Part shown: positions 47,057 through 56,395 of the stretch, piece after piece | How positions within the stretch are numbered: position 1 is the stretch's first letter | How the letters are laid out: the number at the start of each line of letters is the position of its first letter | DNA from: Liquidambar formosana | Taxonomy: Eukaryota > Streptophyta > Magnoliopsida > Saxifragales > Altingiaceae | NCBI GenBank assembly: GCA_039720395.1 | Contig: CM077823.1 | Coordinates: 12,480,107 to 12,544,106 of the forward strand | Direction: 5' to 3' | DNA length: 64,000 nucleotides | Position numbers and translations under genes: made by a program | The notes under the pieces: model-generated | The model's input: only the letters and a program-made list of their open reading frames with translations | Database searches by the model: none | Told to the model about the DNA's origin: nothing

Positions 47057-48982
47057 TTTCTTCTTCTTCTTCTTCTTCTTCATTTTTTTATTTTTTATTT
47101 TTTATTTTTTATTTTTATTTTTTCACTATGATATCACTCAAAAATTGTGCTACCACATAACACTAAAACTTTTCCCAGTTACTCCATTGTTCAGCTTTCG
47201 TTTTTATTTTCGGACAATACCACTGCTTTAAACTTTATTTCTGTATGGTATAATTTTGAAACTGAGCTCTATAAGTTTGTAGATGATGAATCTGCTAAGA
47301 ACCTGCCATGGAAAGCGAGGAGGTATATAGCTCTTGAAATAGGAGGAGGCTTGCGCTATCTGCATGAGGAATGTCTTGATGGACCCATTGTTCACCTCTC
47401 TGTCTGTTCGTCTTGTGTTGTACTTTCTCATGGATGCTCTGCCATGGTAAGTCAATAATTATTCTTCAGGGGCAATTTGAGAACTTTGATTTTGGTTCTG
47501 GTGTATGTTCAACTGCCCTTAAATTTCTTCTTTTTTTTTTTTTTTTTTTTTTTTTGGGAGGGCTACAATGGGAGGGATTTGAACCCTAACCTATCCTACT
47601 CCTAGCCTTTACCCCGCCTGCCCTCACCACTAGGCTTGCCCTTACATTGAATTTGATATCTCTACAGCTCTACTATAATAAAATTTCATCTTATTATCAA
47701 TCCTTTAAACAAATTTATCCACCACCATTTAATTTTGTTTACTCTATATGGTACGATGATTTCACAACTTGGACTGAGGCTGTATGATGGCTGGCCGAAT
47801 TACAACTTTTCCAAAAGCCTCACTTTTGCTATCACAGTCGAGTTTAAAAACTGATAGTTTGCCTTTGACTGTCTTTCCAGCTTGGTAACTTCATGACAGC
47901 AAAGTGCCTTAAGGATGATGTTCCCTGCAGTCTAGATTCACCAGCGGAGTAAGAAAACCTTCCTAATTCTGTCTCATATCTTGCTCAAGAATGTTTGTTG
48001 TTGAGGTTGCTATTCAAGAATCTCAAGAAACTACAAGAATTTTATAACATAAACTTTGATACAGATCATGGGTAAAAATCTACTAAAGTTCCATACTTCA
48101 CAGTTTCAATTGACAATCGCAGATGGCTGTGTTTGGTTCTGTGGCTTATCATATTTAATTTCTGTTTGATGTTTGAAGATGCCGGAAGCTAGAGGAAGAT
48201 GAACTCCTTTCTGTTGATGTACGTGATTATGGGATGCTCCTTGTAGAGCTCATTACTGGGAAGAGCAGCCATGGTTTCCAGGATCATGGAAAGGGTCAGC
48301 CATTGATCGACTGGGTAAGATGTTGGAGCCACTGTAGTTATTATATTCTTAGGAATGTGCTTGGGAGCAAGTTGAAGAAAAAAATAAATTTTGATTGAGC
48401 ATTTAGATCTAACGTTCATACCAGTGTTGAATGTAAGCTTGTTTTTTGGGGAAATTAAAAGAAAGGAGCCAATTTGGTGGTTGAAAGAAATTACTGTGCC
48501 AAAGTTCCATACCCAAACACTATATTTCCATTTTCACTTATTTTCATCTGAAGGAAAAATCTGAAATAGGCCATTAGAAATCAATGAGTGGGCTGCTAGA
48601 ATTATAAGGTTGATTCCAATCGCACTAAATGTGACTGAATTTTACATGCTTCATTTCTAAATTTTTGTGGTCCTTTAGGACAAAAAAAAATGTTGCCTAT
48701 ATTTTTACATTGTCTAACCTCATTGATGGAAGATTTTTCCTGGAAACCAGGCACTGCCACTTCTTGAAAATGGTTCTCTGAGGCAATTGATGGATCCTAG
48801 ATTGATGGATGATACTGATACTACTGTGGCTCAATTAATGGCAGACGCTGCATTGCGCTGCCTTAAGAATGATTCTGGTCATAAGCTTCCTATTAGTGAG
48901 GTAAAATTTATTTGTGCTTATTATGATTGGTCAACAGTTTTCTCTGTGAGAATACCCCCTCCCCACCTCCCCTCCCCCCACC

Positions 48983-49022
<40 letters not shown>

Positions 49023-50172
49023 TTTTTTTATTTTTCCCAAAATGGGAAATCGTAACTCAATCCTAAACCCCACCACACCCTTCATCCCTGCACTTTTTTG
49101 GTCCCACCCCAACTGGTTTCACTATGGCCCCTATGGAGTTCTTGAACTCCCAACCTCTCAACAACTCTCCCAAACCGACATTGTACCGACAGACCCACTG
49201 GTCATTGGTTTTAACCCCCAATCTTTATAGGCCTTGTTATACTGGGTTTTCAGACGAGCCATAAAAAAAAGGGCCAGGTTATTGCTACCACGTAAAATAC
49301 TCTAAGCCCCACTGAGTTTACACATTTTAAGGGTTTTTTGAAAAATATAGAAGGTTTCTACAAAAACTAGTCAACTAGTCTACTAGAAAACATTATTCCG
49401 GACAATTTTGTAGAAGAAACTTTTTTCAAAATCTGTCATTTAAGTGGACTTTTTGGTCATTTTCAATGGAAAATGAAATAGAGATTGTAAATGACCAAAA
49501 AGTCCACTTAAATAACAGATTTTCGAAAAACTTTCTTCTATAAAGTTGTTCAGAATGATGTTTTCTAGTAGGGATGTAACTAGTTTTCATAAAAACCTTT
49601 TATATTTTTCATAAAACCTTAAAAGTTATAAATTAAGGGGGGCTTAGAGATGTGGGGCAATAGTCTCCCTCCAAAAAAAATTGTCAGTCTAATGTGTTTT
49701 TATAGCATTTGAATGACTAGTTGGTAGTGCAACACTATGACAACACCATAGTTGCCAAGGAAAATAGAAACAAAGGCAATTACTGCAATCCTACAATGCC
49801 ATTTTTGTTCCCCCGGGAAAGAGCTTAAGCATCAAAAAGGGATTAGGATCCCCAATCCTACAATGCCATTACTATAAACAAGAGTCATTAATACAGTAAA
49901 ACCCAGTGGAGTGGGTTCCTATCTTGTGTGAACCACTATTGAATCATGTAATCTTTACTAAGTGGGGTTGTGTCAATCCCGGAACTTGGATGGTTCATGT
50001 TCAAGATTTCTGGAAAAGCATGAAATTGATTTATAGAACTCATCTCTTTCCTTTTGTTGGTGTTCCATGATCTTACACTTGTTCCAGTAATTTAATGCTA
50101 GTATAACTTTTTCAGGCCTTAGCAGCGGTTCGAGGAGATCAAATTGGTTTATCCAAATACCAAAACAGTTGA
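40311..50172 (+). CDS. USP-like/RLK-type pseudokinase, nine exons
   Basis: Exons by GT-AG sites and frame: 40311-40533, 45093-45205, 45277-45374, 45842-46413, 47283-47446, 47881-47948, 48179-48314, 48751-48900, 50116-50172; 526 residues. Residues 15-150 form a universal-stress-protein-like domain (VIVVIDAHRNKGTKALDWAL, TRWIVLDSYL, GCNVAVM). Residues about 205-500 are RLK-type kinase (GFADENIVLKN, VLVKNF with the VAIK-type Lys, VRHRNIMNLVGYC, LRYLHEE). HRD is replaced by VHLSVCSS and DFG by LGNF, and the activation segment is shortened, so it should lack phosphotransfer activity. It matches the plant 'inactive protein kinase SELMODRAFT_444075-like' group; its signalling role is unknown. AATAAA at 50513 is a candidate poly(A) signal. 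Exon 5's acceptor is the least certain. Confidence 0.88.
40514..42480 (+). repeat. Intron 1 repeats seeded from the exon 1 donor region
   Basis: The exon 1 end and donor GGCATCTCTGGAATATGTAA (40518) reappears as GGCATCTCTAGAATATGTAA at 40785 and, more diverged, near 41310, 41530, 41868, 42220 and 42467. Each copy is followed at similar distance by AAGAAATTAATTA/ACAATGAACTTCAAG-type text and a TGGTTGCTAAGAAAATTGAG-type block. Unit length varies from about 220 to 520 bp. The second copy keeps a perfect donor at 40801. Confidence 0.75.
43880..44300. repeat. Two tandem 230-bp units in intron 1, TRIM-like
   Basis: Unit one (about 43890-44110) and unit two (about 44130-44300) share CGCGCAG(C/G)CAAGTCCAC-type starts, ACAGTCGGCCTCA, TTTGTCCCTCTAGG, CACCTCTCTAAG and a TAAGCCCATC(C/T)TAGG(C/T)GTCATC block ending near GATGTGG(A/G)ATG. 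The TATATAAGCCCATC in unit one could be a Pol II start region. The layout recalls adjoining LTRs of a TRIM, unproved. A TA microsatellite follows at about 44380-44417. Confidence 0.6.
46636..46686 (+). repeat. G-rich tract in intron 4
   Basis: The plus strand (also the transcribed RNA sense) has G runs of 10, 6, 3 and 5 within about 50 bases, interspersed with TTGGTGTTGGTGGAGT. It meets the simple G-quadruplex pattern of four runs of three or more G. No protein or splice site overlaps. Confidence 0.6.
47526..47636 (-). mobile_element. tRNA-derived SINE in intron 5
   Basis: The minus strand reads a box A-like CTAGTGGTGAGGGCAGG, a box B GGGTTCAAATCCC, a short GC-rich body and a long A tail (T run 47531-47556). 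Near-direct repeats TGCCCTTAAATT (47514) and TGCCCTTACATT (47637), with one mismatch, fit a TSD. About 110 bp. Confidence 0.7.
48957..49240 (-). other. Possible SINE-like stretch in intron 8
   Basis: A C-rich block and 35-40-base A run (48981-49017) precede a stretch whose minus strand contains ACCAGTGGGTC and GAGTTCAAGAACTCC, weak box A and box B matches. No TSD was confirmed, so the call is tentative. Confidence 0.3.
49282..49660. mobile_element. Foldback MITE in intron 8
   Basis: Two arms of about 180 bp are inverted copies. AAGTGGACTTTTTGGTCATT (near 49453) pairs with AATGACCAAAAAGTCCACTT (near 49491), and the pairing extends outward through ACTAGAAAACATTATTC / GAATGATGTTTTCTAGT to TCTAAGCCCC near the ends. 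The loop is under 30 bases. TA occurs directly outside both ends (49280-49281 and 49661-49662), so a TA duplication is possible. No coding sequence. Confidence 0.8.
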
Positions 50173-51142
50173 AAGAGGTTTCAGGTTCTTCTCCTTGTAT
50201 GTGAACTGTGAAATAGTTATGTGGATCAATTTATAACTTCCAATCTGGGATCCATCAGGATTATCCTATTGTAATGGAATTGTCATTGAAAATTTTAGTT
50301 GTAAAAAGAAAAGAGGGGGGTGGGGAGAGGAGAGAGAGAGAGAGAACAGAAAAGACAACAATATATGACTCTTTTTTTTTTTTTTCTTCTGTAGGTTTAT
50401 TTCAGTGAAATTCCCTCTGTTGAGAATTTTACTGCGTTCTTTGATAATTTAAAATTTTGTGAAAGGCAGTTTGCTCTTTGGTGAACATTGCATACATATG
50501 CAAAAAGTTTGTAATAAACGCATTCATTAGTTTCCACATATGCAAGATGACAATAGGCTTATTGGCTTCCAAAGTAGAGAGTTACCTTTAATCTTTATAG
50601 ATGAAGTGCATGAACCAAGAAGAAAAAGGATCCCATTTGATCTACAGACTGGTGATACTATGAGGATCTTCCTCTACTCCAACAAATCTTTTAAGGGCCT
50701 GTTTGGATGTCTAATTCGAAATTAAACAATTCAATGTATTTTACATAGTATTGAAGGTACAAATCAATCATCTTGAATTAGAATATTTAAAAAAGTTGGA
50801 GTCATTGTTATAGTTGATGTTATGGGATCATTCTTAAAAAATCATGAAATGCCATTTTTTTGAACTTCCACCCACCTAGTTGGGATGTTGGCACTCCTAA
50901 TGATGTTTCGAGCTCTTCTTTTCTTAAAAATTTTAAAAAATAAATAAATAAAGAAAGAATATAAAAAAAAACTTCCACCCATATTTGTGATCACCATTTT
51001 CTTAAATTTGTCAATTCTAAGTAATGAATTTATTCATTTGATACAATGTAAAATTTGTTGAATTGTTTAATTTCGAATTGGTCATTCAAACAAGCCCCAA
51101 GTGAATTTCTTAACTTACCATCAAATCTGAAAATATTAAACA

Positions 51143-51177
<35 letters not shown>

Positions 51178-52110
51178 GATTTGTTCTCTCTGAAACTACA
51201 AACCCATTTTTTTCCCTTTTATGCACTAAATCATGCAAGCTTATGGGACCAATATTAGTCTGATTACTACCAGAGCGAGCTTTAACGTTGCGGGCCTTTT
51301 ACAATCTCCAACAAATAAAGGCTACAAGGCATTTAGTCTTCCACATCTTGCCACTAACTCAAGAAGCTGTTTTGGTTCAGTCGTTTTGATTGATCTACGT
51401 ACACATCAACTGACCCAAATGTAGCGTTTTTTTTATTATTAAAATGCAATTTTGATTATATTAAAGGGCACTCTAATTGTGGTTGTACAAATGAATTGAC
51501 AGGTTTACACGGAAGGTAACTATGGGCAAGATGCATATTTATACAAGTATATATAAATGAATGACGGAATCGTCTTTCTATCATAAAAAAAGATGCAGGT
51601 GATTTTTTTTCTCATATTTATAGAGAAGATAACTAGTGTGACAAACAAATTAGCTAATTATATTATCAATTGCTCTTCTCTTAGTTGGTGGAATGAGGAT
51701 AATGATGTTGTTCCATCTAACTTGCTAGAGATATACTGGATTACTATTTTATCGGTTTGTTTCATAGGTTATTTGTTTTTGTTAATATCTATCCTTGTTA
51801 GTTGGATCATGGCATTATAAGCTATCAAAACCAAATAGGTTTCTTTTTTCGTTTCATTATCTTCTTGTACGTTTTCATTCATCTTCTTTTCTTTCATTAT
51901 TAACATTTGGAGCTAAGGGCAAATGATGGTGAGTTTTAAGACTGCCAACCAAGTTGAGATTCCTAGCTACTCTTTGATGCTTTTATCTCTGTTCTTTGGT
52001 TATATATATATATATATATATATATATAGATAGATAACAATTGAATTGTCAAAATACCATGGCACTTCTTAACAATTAACGATATTAAAGGCAAAGAAGT
52101 TGTAATTTCA
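50173..52110. other. Intergenic, downstream of the pseudokinase gene
   Basis: Starts as the likely 3' UTR (AATAAA at 50513). Further on lie a GA tract near 50331, a CT microsatellite (about 51147-51172) and a TA tract (about 52003-52027). No gene recognised. Confidence 0.5.
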
Positions 52111-52121
52111 AATTAGGCTTC

Positions 52122-52372
52122 TCTTTTTTTTTTTTTTTTTGCTTTTTTTTTTGGGTTAAACGGGAAGCTTTATTTATGAGGTAAGACAATTATAAAAGCA
52201 TGGGGTTGCCATACTGCAGGTATCGCACAGTAACAAAGAATCTAATTCATAGATGAAGAATCGATAACAACAAAATTAGTACTAAGATGTATTCCTATCT
52301 TAGCTAAATAATCTGCCCTTTTATTGACTTCTAGAAAATATGTTGCACATGCACTTGGGTTCGAGAGAGCCT
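52122..52372 (-). mobile_element. Short LINE tail with RNase H end
   Basis: A T-rich run (52122-52152) is followed on the minus strand by the RNase H C-terminus: YFLEVNKRADYLAKIG near 52344-52297, then an in-frame TAG near 52240. The last catalytic Asp (RAD) is kept. No TSD was found; the insertion is 5'-truncated to about 250 bp. Confidence 0.7.
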
Positions 52373-53325
52373 TGCTCCAGAAATTATTTTCATCTTATAA
52401 TATAGAATCCATGGGCAAAATAATTAGGGTAATAAAACCTCATTGATTTACTTCATTAAGGGATGTGTGGTTGTCACTAGGGAATTGAATGGCTCCATTG
52501 TATTTTACATAGATACAAAGCCATCATCTAGGACAGGTCTATCAAATAAAATTTAAGCCATTGGCCCAACTAGTGGTATATAATTTCATGAAATGTCACG
52601 ATTTCAAAATTCTACAATCATTGGATTTGGTGCATAAAATTATAAATAAAACAATTCAATTTCTATGGTACATCCAAATAGGCCCCAAGTCTGGTTCTAA
52701 CCCATACCATATATACGCCAATTAAACAGTCTTGACACTGAGCCAACAAAATGGGAATCAACAAAAAGAATTTCAGCTTGCAAGCAACTCTTGAAGAACA
52801 TGCACAACATCATCCTTCACCTACTCGACTAAACAAAATTACCCAATACTTTTGGCCCCGATTTATTATCAGAGTGCTCAACTACCAGACGCAAATTGAA
52901 GGTTGTTACTCTTATGGGCATGAATATTTGATGACATTGGTACATGCAAACTTTGTGATAAACCAAATGTGGTTGCCTTTCCCCGTAGAATGCAATCATC
53001 ATGAAAAGAAGAAAGGACTTAAGCATTTTTTTTTTTTTTTAAATGAAAATTGGGAACTCGAAGTAGGGATAATGTGATGACTGATGAGCACATCTTCTAT
53101 TAGATATCTTTTTCTTTTGTGTCTAAGGTCTTGGCCAGGAAAGGATTAGCTCCACAAAATCATTTAAAGATAACCAATTAAGCAGTAATTGAATTACTTC
53201 CCCTTTGTGCTAATATTTAAGGCTATAATTTTAGCTTTGGCCGTTGTCACAGGCACTCCAACATTTTCTATACCTCCATACAATAGGGATTTCAAACAAA
53301 CGACAGTGGACAACCAAATGAATAT
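52373..53325. other. Intergenic, no gene recognised
   Basis: Open frames near 52751-53077 show no family resemblance on either strand. The sequence is mixed AT-rich with a T run at 53027-53040. Confidence 0.4.
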
Positions 53326-53368
<43 letters not shown>

Positions 53369-53463
53369 ATTGTTGCATATATTCTAAAACTTCTCCCTTA
53401 AGACAGAGAGAGAGAGCGAGAGAGAGAGAACATTGTTGCATATATTCTAAAACTTCTCCCTTA
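53326..53463 (+). repeat. GA microsatellite with a duplicated flank
   Basis: A GA run (53328-53366) plus its flank AACATTGTTGCATATATTCT, ending in ACTTCTCCCTTA, appears a second time with an interrupted GA run (53406-53463). The flank copies look identical by eye, so the duplication is recent. Located about 300 bp upstream of the KCS gene. Confidence 0.85.
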
Positions 53464-53669
53464 ATTGCTTTCTTAAATTTGTAAGGATAAAAACCATCCT
53501 AAAATAGAGCCGACAGTTGCCTTATAAAACTTTTTTGCTGCTTGCTAATTTATATAGGGGAAAAAAAAGGGGGGGTCCCTCGGTGATATACCAATCCAAG
53601 CACAGTTGCATCCTAAAATTTCTCTCTTGCTTGCTTAATGATATACGTAAACGTTAAAAGCCCTTGTAA

Positions 53670-53685
53670 AACTTATATATAAGTT
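53670..53685 (+). promoter_or_regulatory. TATA element of the KCS gene in a perfect palindrome
   Basis: AACTTATATATAAGTT is a perfect 16-bp palindrome containing TATATAA. It is 55 bp upstream of the ATG at 53741, which would give a short 5' UTR of about 25-30 nt. Confidence 0.55.
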
Positions 53686-53740
53686 GCTTTTTTATCTATA
53701 TATGAACAAAATCCTGATACACCAATTCAAGCTTTTCACA

Positions 53741-55124
53741 ATGGTGACAATGTTATTCCGAGGTTTCCCCTTTACCATCTCATCAATATACATTACAAAA
53801 GCCTCCATCTCCCTCACCAATCTCCAACTCTTGGCAGCAACAACTATAATTGTAGTGGCATTCTATTATTTATTCAGTTCCAATTCCAGTACTTACCTCG
53901 TTGACTTCGTCTGTTATCAGCCGCCCGATCACTTGCGGGTTCCCATTTCCCATTTCATTGAACACGTTGAAATATGCAACTCGTTTCTGAGAGAGGGCAT
54001 TGATTTCCAAACAAAATTATCCAAAAGAGCAGGTATAGGAAACGAAGCTTGCACGCCTGTTTCAATTCATGAGGTGCCACCTGATCTCTCTCTCGACCCA
54101 GCTCGCAAAGAAACCCGAACTAGTCATCTTCACAGTTGTCAAAGATCTTCTTTCCAAACACAGTATAAACCCTAGAAGCATTGACATTCTTGTGTCCAAC
54201 TGTAGCCTCTTCTGCCCTACGCCGTCCATTACTGCAATGATCATACACAAGTTTGGATTCCGAAGCAATGTAAAGAGCATCAGCCTGAGTGGAATGGGAT
54301 GCAGTGCTGGGATCTTGTCCATAAATTTGGCTAAAGATCTTCTAAAAATCCACGAGGACTCATTAGCTTTGGTTCTCAGCATGGAAGCCGTGGCTCCAAA
54401 TGGTTACGTCGGCCAAACCAAGTCCATGCTTGTAGCCAACGCTTTATTTAGGATGGGAGGAGTCGCTATTCTATTATCAAATAGAAAGAAAGACAAGCAC
54501 ATAGCCAAGTATCAGCTCCAACACATCGTTCGCACCCACACGGGATCTGATGACCAATCATACTGCTCTGTTCTCCAACAACCCGACGAAGAAGGGCATG
54601 TTGGGGTCTCACTGTCCAGGGCACTATTGGATGTGGTAGGCAACGCTTTAAGGACCAACATATCAGAATTGAGCCCACGTGTATTGCCATATTCCGAGCA
54701 GTTCAGATATGTATGGTCGGTGTTTCGCCAGAAAATTTGGGCTCTGAAGGGGCAGAAGGAAAAAATTCATGTGCCAGATTTCAAGAAGGCTTTTGAGCAT
54801 TTCTGTATACACGCTGGTGGAAAAGCGGTCATTGATGCGGTGCAGAATAGTCTCAGGCTGCACAAAGAAGATGCAGAACCTTCAAGGATGACATTATATA
54901 GATTTGGCAACACTTCGTCTTCTTCGATTTGGTATGAGCTCTGCTATCTGGAGGCGAAAGGAAGGGTGAAGAAGGGCGACCGTGTTTGGCAACTTGCATT
55001 CGGGAGTGGTCTCAAGTGCAACAGTGCCGTCTGGAAATGCATTTCGGATCTCGATAAAGATATAAGGAATGCATGGTCAGACAGAATCCATTTGTATCCA
55101 GTGGAGATCCCAAATGAGATGTGA
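53741..55124 (+). pseudogene. KCS: 3-ketoacyl-CoA synthase with one-base frameshift
   Basis: Intronless, about 460 residues over two frames. It would condense malonyl-CoA with long-chain acyl-CoA in the ER during very-long-chain fatty acid (wax, cuticle or seed oil) synthesis. The N-terminus has a membrane segment (LQLLAATTIIVVAFYYLF) and LVDFVCYQPPDHLRVP. The catalytic triad is intact: Cys in SLSGMGCSAG, His in EHFCIHAGG, Asn in YRFGNTSSSS. The ATG at 53741 gives a usual-length protein; in-frame ATGs at 53684 and 53702 are possible. Reading moves by one base at the CCC of 54114-54116, after PARKE and before ELVIF, so one extra C or a sequencing slip is likely. The rest has no stop. Confidence 0.88.
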
Positions 55125-55359
55125 CCAGTGTCACACGATCTAGATGAGGATGCTGATGATAAACTTTATATTAGATAAATCTAACTTGCCCACAGCTTAA
55201 TCCCATCTGAAATTTGTCATAACATTGCTCTCATCTCAGCCATAATCCACATCTGCTAAATCCCGAGTTTCTCGACTATCCAGTTTTTCCTTGGAACACA
55301 CAAACATCACAAACACTCTAACAGTGTGACTCTAAGTATTGAGAGGGCAGTCATTGAAA
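55125..55359. other. Noncoding, downstream of KCS
   Basis: Likely KCS 3' UTR and flank. No further gene or clear poly(A) signal. Confidence 0.4.
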
Positions 55360-55545
55360 AATCCGGACACATTTTTTTTGGTCTTTGATCCAGTGTATCC
55401 TCAAAGCTGACAACCAAGGAACTAATCACTGTCGCGACAAGTGGGTAACGGTAAATCATTAACCCAAGGATTTTTTCTAAAGTGCTAGGACTCGAACTCG
55501 GTAATGAAAACCACATACCAACTGCAATTTACTCATCTTTATTAA
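55360..55545 (-). mobile_element. Possible tRNA-derived SINE
   Basis: The minus strand reads TTGCAGTTGGTATGTGG (box A-like) near 55530 and GAGTTCGAGTCCTA (box B) near 55500, then ends at a short T run (55371-55379). Spacing of about 30-35 nt suits tRNA-type promoters. No TSD was confirmed. Confidence 0.4.
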
Positions 55546-55627
55546 GTCATTCATTGATATTTAGCCACTGGAAGTCAAAACAGCACTACTTTCGTTATTC
55601 AAAATCGTTGTTAAAAAACAATGTATC

Positions 55628-56323
55628 TGTTGCGGAAATTAGTCCCAAGGATTGAATTGAAAATCACCATAATGGCAAATTTGCACACTCAAATGAGAAA
55701 TTAAAGAAATAAATAAAGAACAATCACTCAACACACAAAGCAATTTAACGTGGTTCAGCTAATGCCTACATCCACAGGGATAACGATCAGAAAGCTTCAC
55801 TATGAAAACAAAGAGTACAAGCAAATTACAAGAAAGTAGTTTCACACTCTCACGTACTCTCACCCACTGGATAGACACACCTCACAAATATTTTGTGTAT
55901 CTCTTTCCCGAATGCAACTCTTTGCAATTCACCCTCTTTTATACCAAATGGTTGTCCAAGTCCCCTTTTAATAGTCAAAAAAAAGGGGCTTACTTCCATA
56001 AGATAAGAGTTCAGGACAAAATATTCAAAGGAACCTAAAGATATAGGTTGGCTAGAAAGTCTCCACCATAGGTACAAAAGTCACCTACCCATTTAATGAA
56101 AGTAAGACTTTCTTTCCTCAACAAAGAAATTGGTTCTCCTTTTAAGACTTTCTTTCCTCAGCAAAGAAATTGGTTCTCTTTTCACCAGACTTCAAGAGAG
56201 GCATGTGAGGGGTGGTGCCGAATTTCGGCCAGCACATGCAATTCAATTAATATAGTTATATGCAGATTTCAAAGAATTCGGCTCTGAGATTTTGCCCGCG
56301 ACAATCGAGCCACAAATTCAACA
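55628..56323 (-). repeat. 3' LTR of the Tork element
   Basis: Begins TGTTGCGGAAATTAGTCC and ends AAATTCAACA. It contains a 48-bp tandem duplication with GACTTTCTTTCCTCAACAAA and TTGGTTCTC (56106-56195), present also in the other LTR (about 60868-60935). Confidence 0.92.
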
Positions 56324-56395
56324 ATTCTTCACCTTGGCGAGAATTAAAGCCAACTCTGCAACAATCTCCACCTTGACTTGAAATTCCTCAATTCA

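Noticed and set aside
47010..47231. Phe-rich frame in intron 4
   Set aside because: It reads through TTTC and TTC microsatellites and T runs before the exon 5 acceptor.
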